From assembly GCF_003865135.1 (NCBI RefSeq), contig NZ_BHZC01000001.1:1054001-1118000 (forward strand): 64,000 bases of DNA, written 5' to 3'. This DNA comes from Streptomyces chrestomyceticus JCM 4735. GTDB lineage: Bacteria; Actinomycetota; Actinomycetes; Streptomycetales; Streptomycetaceae. Position 1 is the stretch's first letter; each line of letters begins with the position of its first letter. Both the position numbers and the translations under genes were made by a program. The notes beneath the pieces were generated by a model, which was not told where the DNA came from, ran no database searches, and saw nothing but the letters and a program-made list of their open reading frames with translations. Below, piece after piece: positions 32,223-40,417 of this stretch.

Positions 32223-32849
32223 TCAGGCCATGGCCGTCCAGGCAAGACGGACAGCGAGCAGCAGGATCACGCTGTTACCGAGGACGGCCATGGCCAGGCG
32301 GCCCCGGTCACCGGTGAGCAGGCGGCCGAGCAGGGCGCCGCCCGAGGCCAGCAGAACCTGCCAGCTCGCCGAGGCGGCGAAGGCGGCGGCCACGAAGACC
32401 GCACTGGCGGCGGTCGTGGAGGCAGCGGCCTGGCGGCCGACGACCAGGGCGCCGAAGTAGACGATGGTGACCGGGTTGAGGAGCGTCAGACCGACCATGC
32501 CGATGTACGTGCGTGACAGCGACGCGCCGACGGTCGGCGGCCGCTCCGTCCGGGCCTGGTGAACGCGCACAGCGGTCACCAGGCCGCGCAGGGCGATGAG
32601 TACGAGTACGGCAGCGCCGACAAGTCGCAGAGGCCGGGCGACAGCGGTGATCGCTTCCGCGAACGCCGCCCCGCCGACGACGGCGACGAGCGCGTACAGC
32701 CCGTCCGCAGTAGCCACCCCGAGCGCGGCCGCCATACCGTGGCGCCACGAGACCTGCGCGGACAGCGTGACGATGAGCACCGCCATGGCGCCGACGGGCA
32801 TGGCGATGCCGTAGCCGGCGAGCAGTCCGGTCAGAAGCGCTTCGGTCAT
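32223..32849 (-). CDS. LysE/RhtB family exporter
   Basis: 208-aa membrane protein with six predicted helices. The LysE-type N-terminal signature is present (LLAGYGIAMPVGAMAVLIV, equivalent to the Gly/Pro-rich PGP motif in helix 1), and the helix 4 block TLLNPVTIVYFGALV matches the conserved NP site. Length is typical. Family members export amino acids such as lysine, homoserine or threonine, and some are linked to quorum or stress functions. It converges with the S33 hydrolase gene, with 18 bases between stop codons. No regulator is adjacent that would name a substrate. Confidence 0.85.
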   Translation of the reverse strand: MTEALLTGLLAGYGIAMPVGAMAVLIVTLSAQVSWRHGMAAALGVATADGLYALVAVVGGAAFAEAITAVARPLRLVGAAVLVLIALRGLVTAVRVHQARTERPPTVGASLSRTYIGMVGLTLLNPVTIVYFGALVVGRQAAASTTAASAVFVAAAFAASASWQVLLASGGALLGRLLTGDRGRLAMAVLGNSVILLLAVRLAWTAMA

Positions 32850-32932
32850 CTTGGGCCCTCGGCGGCAGTGGGAGGGGACAGAGCGCAGGTGCAGGGCGCG
32901 GGAACGGGCGCAAGGGACGAGCCATTATCGCC

Positions 32933-33199
32933 GTGGAACGGACGCCCGTCGCGGTACGTGACCATGCGGAAGTGAATCTTCGCCACTTCCATCAGACCGG
33001 CTGGAACGCCATCTTCAACGGCACGGACACCACCATCGGGCGCACGGTACGGGTGGAGGCCTGGGAGCCGGCCACCGGAGCGGCGCTCGTGGTCGACCGC
33101 GAGCGGGGCACGCTGCGTCCGGTCATGGACTACGAGGAGTTCTCCCACCTCGAACAAGCCGACCAGGTGGTGGCATGGCTGGCCCTCCGGCGGCGATGA
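32933..33199 (+). CDS. Small protein of unknown function
   Basis: 88-aa protein from GTG 32933, diverging from the LysE gene. It has no signal or membrane segment. The sequence VNLRHFHQTGWNAIFNGTDT followed by RTVRVEAWEPATGAALVVDR and PVMDYEEFSHLEQ looks like a small alpha/beta fold with beta strands around RVEAWE and ALVVDR. I do not recognise it. Its end overlaps the region of a LysR relic on the other strand. Confidence 0.45.
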   Translation: MERTPVAVRDHAEVNLRHFHQTGWNAIFNGTDTTIGRTVRVEAWEPATGAALVVDRERGTLRPVMDYEEFSHLEQADQVVAWLALRRR

Positions 33200-33440
33200 C
33201 TTGTCGGGCGAGTGCCAGCAGGTCCGGGACGGCCGGGTGGACCGGGCCGTCGCGCCAGGCGAGGACGACGGGGACGGCAGGCGCGTCCGCGAGCGGGCGG
33301 TAGATCAGCGACGGGTGCATGTGGTTGCTCAGGGTGGCCGACGTGGAGATGCCCGCGGCGCGGCCCGCGGCGTTGGCGATGAGCCATTCGTCGGTGTTGG
33401 TCACCGCGATCGTCGCGACCGGCCGGGCCGTCCGTTGCGT
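33190..33440 (-). pseudogene. LysR-type regulator relic, C-terminal fragment
   Basis: Minus-strand remnant: RPVATIAVTNTDEWLIANAA, then GISTSATLSNHMHPSLIYRP, then VPVVLAWRDGPVHPAVPDLL and ALARQVI. This is the end of a LysR effector-binding domain (the IYRPL, PVVLAWR and HPAV blocks are typical). The N-terminal HTH and the first half are absent and the normal stop is passed, so it is a broken gene. Confidence 0.6.
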
Positions 33441-33506
33441 CAGCGGTCCTCGTTCGTGCGGTCCTCATCCGTCCCGAACGCCGGTACTGCCGCCTATGAT
33501 CAGCCG

Positions 33507-34070
33507 GTGCACACCACCGTCTTACTCCGGGCCGCCGCGACGCCTGCCGCCCCCGCTCTCACCCTGCGCCCCTGGGCCGAGAACAACGTCGCCGCGCTGA
33601 TCGAGGCGTACCGGGATCCGCAACTGCGCCGCTGGGCAAGCGTTCCCATGGACAGCGAGGCCGACGGGCTGCGATGGATCGAGGCCGAGCAGCAGGGCTG
33701 GGCCGCGGGCGACCGGCTCGCTTTCGCCGTCCTGGAAGCGGCCTCCGATGCGCCACCGCGGCTGGCGGGCAACGTGGTGCTCAAGAACGCCGTGCCCGGC
33801 AAGCCCGTCGCCGAGGTCGGCTACTGGACCGCGGCATGGGCCCGGGGACGCGGTGTGGCACCCCGGGCCCTTGAGGCCCTCACCGCCTGGTCCTTCGACA
33901 CGTTCCGGGCCGACGGCCTGGAGTGCCTTGAACTGCTGCACCAGGCGGACAACGTGGCGTCCTGCCGGGTCGCGGAGAAGTGCGGTTACGGGTTCGACCG
34001 CATCCTGCCGGCGTCGCCGCCGCTCTACCCGCTCGACGGCCATCTGCATCTTCGACGCACAGCCGTCTGA
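33507..34070 (+). CDS. GNAT acetyltransferase, RimJ/RimL type
   Basis: 187-aa acetyltransferase from GTG 33507. The N-terminal LTLRPWAENNVAALIEAYRD block, the strand AGNVVLKN, the central AEVGYWTAAWARGRGVAPRA (acetyl-CoA loop with R-G-R-G-V-A) and the closing ADNVASCRVAEKCGYGFD are the standard order for RimJ/RimL-like GNATs. Such enzymes acetylate protein N-termini, amino acids or antibiotics. It ends 50 bases before the D-Ala-D-Ala ligase gene, which runs the other way. Confidence 0.8.
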   Translation: MHTTVLLRAAATPAAPALTLRPWAENNVAALIEAYRDPQLRRWASVPMDSEADGLRWIEAEQQGWAAGDRLAFAVLEAASDAPPRLAGNVVLKNAVPGKPVAEVGYWTAAWARGRGVAPRALEALTAWSFDTFRADGLECLELLHQADNVASCRVAEKCGYGFDRILPASPPLYPLDGHLHLRRTAV

Positions 34071-34120
34071 CCTCGCCGGGGCATCGGCCCGGTGGGCGCT
34101 GTGCCCGGCGGGCCACCCGT

Positions 34121-35158
34121 TCAGCGCGTCGCGAGGTCCACGATGCGCTGGATCAGGTCGGAGTAGGTCCAGCCGGCCCCGGTCGCCGCGAGCGGCACCA
34201 GGCTCGTCGCCGTCAGGCCCGGGAGCGCGTTCACTTCGAGGCACATCGGCTCGCCGTCCGCGTCGCAGCGGAAGTCGGTACGCGAGTACGTGCCGCTGCC
34301 GAATCCCAGGGCCCGGTGCGCCCGCAGGGCCGACTCCTGGAGCCGGGACGCCAGGGCGTCCGGAATGCGCGCCGGGCAGACCTCGACGGCCGCCCCGGGC
34401 TGGTACTTGGCCGTGTAGTCGAACACCGGCGTCGTCAGCTCGATCTCGATCACGGGGAGCACCTGGTCGCCGACCACGGCCACGGTGAACTCCCGCCCGG
34501 GCAGGAACGGTTCGACCATCAGCTCCACCTCCTCGGAGCGCAGCTCGGCGGCGATCTGTCCCAGTTGCGACAGCGAGTCGACGCGGTGGACCGACACACT
34601 CGAACCGTCCGCGACCGGCTTGGCCACCACCGGCCCGGCCGTCGCCAGCCGCTCGACGTCCGGCGGCACGTCGGACACCGCGGGACGCCACAGCGCCCGC
34701 TCGGCCACCCGCAGCCCCGCCGCGCCCAGCACCGCCTGCGTCCGCCCCTTGTGCCACGCCGCCGCGCAGGTCGCGCTGTCCGCGCCGGTGAACGGTACGC
34801 CCGCCATCTCCAGCACGGCCTGTACGTGCCCGTCCTCGCCCCAGCCACCGTGCAGGGCCAGGAACACCAGATCGGCGCCGCGCAGCAGCTCCAGGACCGG
34901 GCCGCCGGTCAGGGCGGCGTGCAGGCGCGACCGCAGCCGGTGACGCTCCGCGCGCGACGGCGGCTCCTTGCCGACCGCGACTCCCGCGACCGTGTCCCCG
35001 GGGCGCAGCGGCCCGGCCAGGACCGGCACCGCGGCCGCCGGGTCGACCAGCGTCACCTCATGTCCGCGTTCCAGCAGGGCCCGGGCGACCGACCAGCCCG
35101 AGGCCAGGGAGACGTCTCGTTCCGAACTCTCTCCACCGCTCAAGATCACAACACGCAT
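34121..35158 (-). CDS. ddl: D-alanine-D-alanine ligase family protein
   Basis: 345-aa ATP-grasp ligase from ATG 35158. The N-terminal motif VVILSGGESSERDVSLASG, the HGGWGEDGHVQAVLEMAG block (about 110), the ATP-binding PVVAKPVADGSSVSVHRV (about 170) and the closing LEVNALPGLTATSLVP (about 320), with the Glu/Asn metal ligands, are all intact. Length is normal for Ddl. It makes D-Ala-D-Ala or a related depsipeptide in the cytosol. The main ddl of Streptomyces sits elsewhere, so this may be a paralogue. It lacks vanHX neighbours, so there is no sign of a glycopeptide-resistance cassette. Confidence 0.8.
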   Translation of the reverse strand: MRVVILSGGESSERDVSLASGWSVARALLERGHEVTLVDPAAAVPVLAGPLRPGDTVAGVAVGKEPPSRAERHRLRSRLHAALTGGPVLELLRGADLVFLALHGGWGEDGHVQAVLEMAGVPFTGADSATCAAAWHKGRTQAVLGAAGLRVAERALWRPAVSDVPPDVERLATAGPVVAKPVADGSSVSVHRVDSLSQLGQIAAELRSEEVELMVEPFLPGREFTVAVVGDQVLPVIEIELTTPVFDYTAKYQPGAAVEVCPARIPDALASRLQESALRAHRALGFGSGTYSRTDFRCDADGEPMCLEVNALPGLTATSLVPLAATGAGWTYSDLIQRIVDLATR

Positions 35159-35347
35159 ACGGGGATTCTGCCGCACCCGGGTGGCCGGGGCCCGTAGCTG
35201 CGCCGTGCTGCCGTCGGATGAGTCCGGGGTCACGACCGGGGGTTCACTGATGCGGACAACCGGCTCGGACACCGGGCCGCCCGAGGCGGGCCGTGCGCGC
35301 CACTCACGGCTCGCGGGGCCCGCCCGGTGGTCAGCGACCCCCTCCCG

Positions 35348-36031
35348 TCACTGCTGCACGTCGAGCGTCGGGCGGGCCGGGCGGAGGGCGTCGGGCGGGT
35401 GGGGCAGTTGGACGTCGGCGGTGCCGGTGCCCTCGAAGAGCCGGTCGCCCGCCTTGACCGGGGCGGTGCCGAAGGCGCTCTTGAAGGAGGCGGCGCCCTG
35501 GCTGGTCAGGGTGAAGGTGATACGCGCCGTGATCTTGCCGGAGGAGACCCGGATGTTCTTCCGGTCCAGGGTGAACGCCAGGAACGCCGCCCGGGCGGGC
35601 CGGGCGCCCCGGACGTCTCCGGAGATCCGGCCGGTGGCGAAGTCCGCCTTCAGGTGGTTGACCCGCAGGTAGCGACCGCCGCGGGTGAACTCGAAGCCTC
35701 CGTCGAAGCGCAGTTCGCCCTTGGACAGGCTGCGGTCGAACGTGCCGCCGGTGATCGGCGCGGTGACGCACCGCTGCTCACGGGTGCCGGTCACCCGGGC
35801 CGGGCGGACGGCGTTCAGCCGGACATGTGCCGTGGCGAGGGCGCGGCCGGCTTCCGGTGCCAGGCAGAACGCACCGCTGCCCGTGCCGACCCGGGTGAGG
35901 TCCCCCTGGGGCGCGGGCACCGGGCGCGGGCCCTCCGGGGTGGCGGCCGCGGAGAGACCGCCGCCGAGTGGCACGGTGAGGGCGAGCGCGGTCACACAGG
36001 CCGTGGTCAGCAGGCGGCGCGGTGCGGACAT
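35348..36031 (-). CDS. Secreted beta-structured protein of unknown function
   Basis: 227-aa protein with a Sec signal peptide (1-29, cut near SAA) from ATG 36031. The mature part is rich in beta-strand-like blocks, namely GTFDRSLSKGELRFDGGFEF, then RYLRVNHLKADFATGRISGD and NIRVSSGKITARITFTLTSQ, and has two Cys (FCLAP and QRCVTAP) that could form a disulfide. It vaguely resembles HtaA-type domains but I cannot confirm that. Its gene diverges from the DUF4142 operon across a 333-bp gap. Confidence 0.6.
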   Translation of the reverse strand: MSAPRRLLTTACVTALALTVPLGGGLSAAATPEGPRPVPAPQGDLTRVGTGSGAFCLAPEAGRALATAHVRLNAVRPARVTGTREQRCVTAPITGGTFDRSLSKGELRFDGGFEFTRGGRYLRVNHLKADFATGRISGDVRGARPARAAFLAFTLDRKNIRVSSGKITARITFTLTSQGAASFKSAFGTAPVKAGDRLFEGTGTADVQLPHPPDALRPARPTLDVQQ

Positions 36032-36364
36032 GGGGACGTCTCCTTCATGTACGGCTGCGGTCGGCCGCGGCTGACCGGCAGCGTTGCTGTGTTTGCTGAA
36101 GGTATTGACGCTGTGCAGCCGTTGGTGACGCTCAGAGCATCAAATCACCCGATTGCCCGACATCGACCGGCGTGTCGGCCTGGGCTTCACCGGCCGTGAG
36201 GGCGTAAAGGGGTACGGGTCGGCATCCCGGCGCCGTTCGGCGCGGCCCGGCACCCTAGCAAGCGGAGAGCGCCGTGGCGGTTCTTTGTCGGTTCGGCGCC
36301 AATACGGCGGAGGTGGGCCGACCCCGCATTAGCGTCCTTTTCCCGTAACCCGGAGAAGGAGGGC
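36032..36364. other. Divergent intergenic region
   Basis: 333 bases between divergent secreted-protein genes. It must hold promoters for both sides. A TTGACG word at about 36106 and a TTGTCG at about 36285 are possible -35 boxes but no well-spaced -10 follows either. A GAAGGAGG ribosome binding site precedes the gene at 36365. Confidence 0.4.
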
Positions 36365-37084
36365 ATGGTGCGAAGCGTCGGACGGTGGCGTTCGGTGACC
36401 GGCGGTGTCCGGCCGCGGTTCTCGGTGGGCACCGGACTGGTCATCGCGGGTCTTTCCCTTACGGCCGTGGCCATTCTGCTGCCGGTGCGGTTGTTCGCGA
36501 GCAGCGGCAGCGCCGCGGGCAGTTCGGCTTCCGGTGCGCAGGACGACGGGCTCGGAGTGTGGAACACACCGTCGGGCCCGCTGACACCGCTCGACCGGGA
36601 ATTCGTCGGAAAGGTACGGCAGGCCGGGCTGTGGGAGCTTCCCGCCGGCCGGCAGGCCCTGCAACGCGGAAAGCGGCAGGCCGTGCGGCACGCCGGCCGG
36701 CATTTGACGGAGGGGCACACCGATCTCAACCGGCGGACCGCCGACGCGGCCCGGGCACTGGCCGTCACGCTCCCCGGGCAGCCGACTCCCGAGCAGCAGG
36801 GCTGGCTCGCGCAACTCGACGCGGCCGAAGGTGATACGTACGAGCGGCTCTTCGTGAACCTGGCGCGCCGCGCGCACGGGAAGGTCTTCTCCCTCGTCGC
36901 CCAAGTCCGGGCGAACACCCGTAATGCGGTGATCCGGGACCTGGCCACACGGGCCAATTCCGTCGTCCTCGATCACATCACGGCCCTGGAACAGACCGGA
37001 CTGGTCGACTTCGGGGCACTCGACGGCGGACCGGTATCCGGTGGGTCCGGCACGGCTACGGTGGCGCCGCCACCCGCGAAGTGA
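36365..37084 (+). CDS. DUF4142 family exported protein
   Basis: 239-aa protein from ATG 36365 behind GAAGGAGG. A hydrophobic N-terminal segment (about 20-45) is a signal or anchor. The DUF4142 helical domain follows (about 75-215): LTPLDREFVGKVRQAGLWEL, then HAGRHLTEGHTDLNRRTADA, then QQGWLAQLDAAEGDTYERLF and DHITALEQTGLVDF. These ferritin-like four-helix proteins are common in the bacterial envelope; no metal site is obvious. It is the first gene of a three-gene operon with 34- and 28-base gaps. Confidence 0.82.
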   Translation: MVRSVGRWRSVTGGVRPRFSVGTGLVIAGLSLTAVAILLPVRLFASSGSAAGSSASGAQDDGLGVWNTPSGPLTPLDREFVGKVRQAGLWELPAGRQALQRGKRQAVRHAGRHLTEGHTDLNRRTADAARALAVTLPGQPTPEQQGWLAQLDAAEGDTYERLFVNLARRAHGKVFSLVAQVRANTRNAVIRDLATRANSVVLDHITALEQTGLVDFGALDGGPVSGGSGTATVAPPPAK

Positions 37085-37118
37085 AGCCACATGACGCGAA
37101 AAGAAGGGAAGTGATGAC

Positions 37119-38546
37119 ATGAAACGGCAGCAGCGGATATCGGCGCGGGCGGCTCGTCCGCACAAGAGGACACGTCTGTCGAAGCGGAGCGGGGCGCTGA
37201 TCGTCACGGCGCTGGCCGCCTGCGGGGGTACGGCGGTGATCGCCGCCCAGGCGCTGGCGGGCACCGGAGCGGGCGGGTCGGGAGGAGCGGGCGGGACGGG
37301 AGCGGCCGGCGACGGGGCTTCGGTGGCCGGGCGGACGATCGGCTGTCCGGACGTGGGCCAGCGGCTGCGCAGCCTTCCGGCGCAGGCGGCGCCCGAGGTG
37401 AACCGGAACCTCGGGCAGTTGGAGGGCCAGGTCGCCAGGGCGTTCCAGCGCTGGGCAGCCGACCCGGGCGCGCGGGACCGTGTACTGGACGAGTTGGAGC
37501 GGGACCGCGGCGCCACCATCGGGCGCATCTCGGACGCGCTGCGCCGGGCCGGCGGACAGCCCGGCGCCCTCGACCGGCTGAGCGCGTGCCGTACGACCGG
37601 AGAGACCGCCACCGCACAGAGCGCTCCCCGGGGCGCGCGGGACGGGAACAGCGCGGACAACGGCCCGTTCCGCAACGACTTCGTCGACATCAGAACCGTA
37701 CGTCCGAACACCGGAGGCGGCGGAGACCGGGGCGGGAGAGGCGGGCGGGGCGGTTCCTTCCGCTCGGAATGCGGGCGCAACGAGAACGGTCACAACAACC
37801 CGGACAACCTGATCGTGGCGCCGGGCGTCAGCAACGGCGCCCACCACCTGCACGACTACGTCGGAAACCTGGCGACGGACGCGTTCTCCTCCGACAACGA
37901 ACTGGCCGGGGCCGGTACGACCTGCGCCAACGGGGACAGGTCCACCTATTACTGGCCGGTGCTGCGGCTGCGGGACAACGGGCGGGAAAGAGACGCCAAT
38001 GCGCCCGGCGGCGGCCAGGACGGGAATGTGGGCACGATCGTACGGCCCGCCGAAGTCTCGCTCACCTTCGACGGAGGCGGAGCGGAAAAGGTCACCGCCA
38101 TGCCGCCTTTCCTGCGCGTTCTCACCGGTGACGCGAAAGCGCTGACGAACGGCCCGGCCAACGCCAATGCCTCGTGGAGCTGCACCGGTTTCGAGGACCG
38201 GCAGCTCAGGAACAAGTACCCGATCTGCCCCCGGGGCAGCAAGGTCCTACGGTCACTGGCGTTTCCCAACTGCTGGGACGGGCGCGACACCGACAGCGCC
38301 AATCACCGTACGCATGTGGTCTTTCCGGGCCGGAACGGGCAGTGCCGCAGCGGATTCCGCCCGATTCCCCGGCTGGTGCAGCGGCTGACCTACGCCATTC
38401 CGCCGAACACGCTGTACGCGGTGGACAGTTTCCCCGACCAGTTGCACAACCCGGTGACGGACCACGGTGACTTCATCAACCTGATGCCGCAGCGGCTGAT
38501 GCGTACGGCCGTGGACTGCGTCAATTCCGGCCGCGACTGCCGCTGA
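37119..38546 (+). CDS. DUF1996 domain exported protein
   Basis: 475-aa protein from ATG 37119 with a Sec signal (about 25-47, GALIVTALAACGGTAVIAAQ). A Gly-rich spacer and a helical linker lead to a DUF1996 domain (about 220-460). Markers are the NGAHHLHDYVGN block, TTCANGDRSTYYWPVLRLRD, LAFPNCWDG, NHRTHVVFPGRNGQCRSGFR and FPDQLHNPVTDHGDFINL. The conserved His, Cys and Trp residues suggest a metal or glycan site, but the family function is unknown. Conserved cysteines would be disulfide-linked outside the cell. Operon with the DUF4142 gene upstream and the small exported protein downstream. Confidence 0.85.
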   Translation: MKRQQRISARAARPHKRTRLSKRSGALIVTALAACGGTAVIAAQALAGTGAGGSGGAGGTGAAGDGASVAGRTIGCPDVGQRLRSLPAQAAPEVNRNLGQLEGQVARAFQRWAADPGARDRVLDELERDRGATIGRISDALRRAGGQPGALDRLSACRTTGETATAQSAPRGARDGNSADNGPFRNDFVDIRTVRPNTGGGGDRGGRGGRGGSFRSECGRNENGHNNPDNLIVAPGVSNGAHHLHDYVGNLATDAFSSDNELAGAGTTCANGDRSTYYWPVLRLRDNGRERDANAPGGGQDGNVGTIVRPAEVSLTFDGGGAEKVTAMPPFLRVLTGDAKALTNGPANANASWSCTGFEDRQLRNKYPICPRGSKVLRSLAFPNCWDGRDTDSANHRTHVVFPGRNGQCRSGFRPIPRLVQRLTYAIPPNTLYAVDSFPDQLHNPVTDHGDFINLMPQRLMRTAVDCVNSGRDCR

Positions 38547-38574
38547 CGCGGCTCGCCGAAAGGAACGGATTCCC

Positions 38575-39039
38575 ATGAGGTTCCCGTCCGGCCCCGCGCT
38601 CCCTCTCCTGGCGGCGGGCGCCCTGTCCGGCGCGATCGTCGTGGCGGGCTACGCGAACAGCGCCCCCACCCCGGCTCCCCAGCCCACCCGGCACACCACA
38701 CACACGGGCCACTCCGCCCCCGACCCCGACCCGGCCGGCCCGCCCGCCTCCATGGCCCGCATCGCCGCCGCCCTCGGCTGCCGCGCCGAGATCATCCTCG
38801 ACGCGCAGGAACTGCGGGAAGGCGGCTGCACCACCCGCGCCGGTGTCTTCCGTATCCTGACCTTCAGCAGCGACGCCAAGAAGCGCGCCTGGCTCACCGA
38901 GGCCCAGGCGTACGGGGGCAGCTATCTCGTCGGCACCCGCTGGTCGGTCACCGGACCTTCCCGGAACGCGCTGCTGCCGCTGCGGGACAGCCTGGGCGGA
39001 ACCGTCGAGTCGGGCGCCGGACACGGCCACTCCCCCTGA
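38575..39039 (+). CDS. Small exported protein of unknown function
   Basis: 154-aa protein from ATG 38575 behind AAAGGAA. A signal segment (about 8-30) is followed by a Pro/Thr/His-rich spacer and a compact domain (about 60-140): MARIAAALGCRAEIILDAQE, then LREGGCTTRAGVFRILTFSS and AYGGSYLVGTRWSVTG. Two Cys could form a disulfide. The domain looks like a small alpha/beta sensor or inhibitor module but is not one I can name. It closes the three-gene secreted operon, with a terminator about 90 bases beyond. Confidence 0.7.
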   Translation: MRFPSGPALPLLAAGALSGAIVVAGYANSAPTPAPQPTRHTTHTGHSAPDPDPAGPPASMARIAAALGCRAEIILDAQELREGGCTTRAGVFRILTFSSDAKKRAWLTEAQAYGGSYLVGTRWSVTGPSRNALLPLRDSLGGTVESGAGHGHSP

Positions 39040-39132
39040 CGCGCCGACCCCGCCCCGTCCGGCCCGTCCAGTACCGGAACAGCGCCGTCCCGTCCGCGCC
39101 AGGGCGGAACGGCGCCGTTCGCTCCGCTTACC

Positions 39133-39157
39133 GGGCACCGCCTTCGGTGCCCTTTTT
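39133..39157 (+). terminator. Rho-independent terminator of the DUF4142-DUF1996 operon
   Basis: GGGCACCG, loop CCTT, CGGTGCCC, followed directly by TTTTT. A rare Streptomyces terminator with a proper U-tract; it ends the operon 36365-39039. Confidence 0.9.
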
Positions 39158-39198
39158 CCGTGTGTGACAGCCTCCCGGCGGTGGTAGTGATCACGGAC

Positions 39199-39220
39199 AC
39201 GGACGTATGTTCGCGTCCGT
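39199..39220. promoter_or_regulatory. Inverted repeat, possible operator of the O-methyltransferase gene
   Basis: ACGGACG and CGTCCGT, perfect seven-base arms around TATGTTCG, 64 bases before the ATG at 39284. Position and symmetry suit a dimeric regulator such as a TetR protein. No regulator gene is adjacent. Confidence 0.4.
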
Positions 39221-39283
39221 AAACTTCCGTGCGATCCCCGTACGTCCCCGTATCACCCCCGTATCGATTGCTGGAGGCATTCC

Positions 39284-40327
39284 ATGGCATCCCCGCACCC
39301 CGTCGCGCCGACTGTGTCCCCGCTCCCGCTGATGCAGTTAGCCACCGGGTTCTGGGCGTTCAAGACGCTGGCCACCGCCGACGAGCTGGGCCTGTTCGGG
39401 GTGCTCGACCGGCTGGGCGGCGGCACGGTCGAGGAGTGCGCCGAGGAGCTGGAGATCGGTGTACGGCCGGCGGGGATGCTGCTGACCGGCTGCGCGGCGC
39501 TGGACCTGCTGGAGCGCCGGAAGGACGGCCGCTTCGTCAACTCCGCGCTGACCGACGCGTATCTGGTGCCGGGCCGCCCGTACCACTTCAGCGGCTGGCT
39601 GCGGATGCTGGACCAGCGGCTGTATCCCGGCTGGGGCCGGCTCGGCGAGGCCGTCCGCACCAACCGGCCCACCACCTGGGACCCCGACAAGCAGCCGCAT
39701 CTGTTCGACACCGAGGACCCGGGCCTGCTGGCCGTCTTCTGGGAGGCGATGCACGCGCTGTCGTCGTGGACCGCGCAGCGGCTCGGCGAGGTGGTGGACC
39801 TGACCGCCGGGGCGCGGCTGCTGGACGTGGGCGGCGGCTCCGGCGCGTACGCCATCGAGCTGTGCCGGCGGCACCCGGGGCTGAAGGCCACGGTCTACGA
39901 CTTGCCGAAGGTGTGTCCGGTGGCGGAACGCAACGTCGCCGAGGCCGGGCTGGACGACCGGATCGGCACCCATCCCGGCGACTTCCTCGCCGAGCCGGAG
40001 CTGCCCGGCGGGCACGACATCATCGTGCTGTCGATGATCCTGCACGACTGGGACGAGGCCACCAACCGCATGCTGCTGGACAAGTGCTGTGCGGCGCTGC
40101 CGCCCGGCGGCACGCTGGTGATCAGCGAGCTGATGGTGGACGACGATCTGACCGGGCCCGCCCCGGCCGCCCTGATGAGCCTGAACATGCTGGTCGAGAC
40201 CGAGGGCGGGCGTAACTACACGGCGGCGGAGTACGGTTCCTGGCTGGCCGACGCCGGGTTCTCGGAGGTCCGCAAGGTGCCGTTCGAGGCGCCCGGCGCC
40301 AACGCGGCGATCGTCGCCCGCAAGTGA
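39284..40327 (+). CDS. SAM-dependent O-methyltransferase (plant/actinobacterial COMT-like type)
   Basis: 347-aa class I methyltransferase with an N-terminal dimerisation domain (FWAFKTLATADELGLFGVLD, about 22-41, then the ALTDAYLV winged-helix element) and a SAM domain from about residue 175: ARLLDVGGGSGAYAIELCRR (motif I), TVYDLPKVCPVAERN (motif II), DIIVLSMILHDWDEA (motif IV, with the catalytic HDWDE His), GGTLVISELMVDDD. Such enzymes methylate hydroxyls of aromatic polyketides, flavonoids or small metabolites. It stands alone between terminators, with no polyketide or peptide synthase nearby, so it may act on a diffusible or imported substrate. Confidence 0.85.
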   Translation: MASPHPVAPTVSPLPLMQLATGFWAFKTLATADELGLFGVLDRLGGGTVEECAEELEIGVRPAGMLLTGCAALDLLERRKDGRFVNSALTDAYLVPGRPYHFSGWLRMLDQRLYPGWGRLGEAVRTNRPTTWDPDKQPHLFDTEDPGLLAVFWEAMHALSSWTAQRLGEVVDLTAGARLLDVGGGSGAYAIELCRRHPGLKATVYDLPKVCPVAERNVAEAGLDDRIGTHPGDFLAEPELPGGHDIIVLSMILHDWDEATNRMLLDKCCAALPPGGTLVISELMVDDDLTGPAPAALMSLNMLVETEGGRNYTAAEYGSWLADAGFSEVRKVPFEAPGANAAIVARK

Positions 40328-40360
40328 CGCGCGCGATGTGACATGCCCGGTACACGCGAG

Positions 40361-40406
40361 GTGCGGGCCGTCCGCGGTGTGCGTACGGACCGCGGACGGC
40401 CCGCAC
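40361..40406. terminator. Perfect 18-bp hairpin between convergent genes
   Basis: GTGCGGGCCGTCCGCGGT pairs without mismatch with its complement at 40389-40406 around a ten-base loop. It lies between the stop codons of the O-methyltransferase (40327) and the MHS transporter (40418) and can end both transcripts. Confidence 0.9.
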
Positions 40407-40417
40407 GCACGGCGGTC

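Noticed and set aside
34121..35158. Ddl as part of a vancomycin-resistance cassette
   Set aside because: No vanH, vanX or vanRS genes nearby; only GNAT and secreted-protein neighbours.
39284..40327. O-methyltransferase as part of a biosynthetic gene cluster
   Set aside because: No synthase, cyclase or tailoring partners on either side; terminators isolate it.
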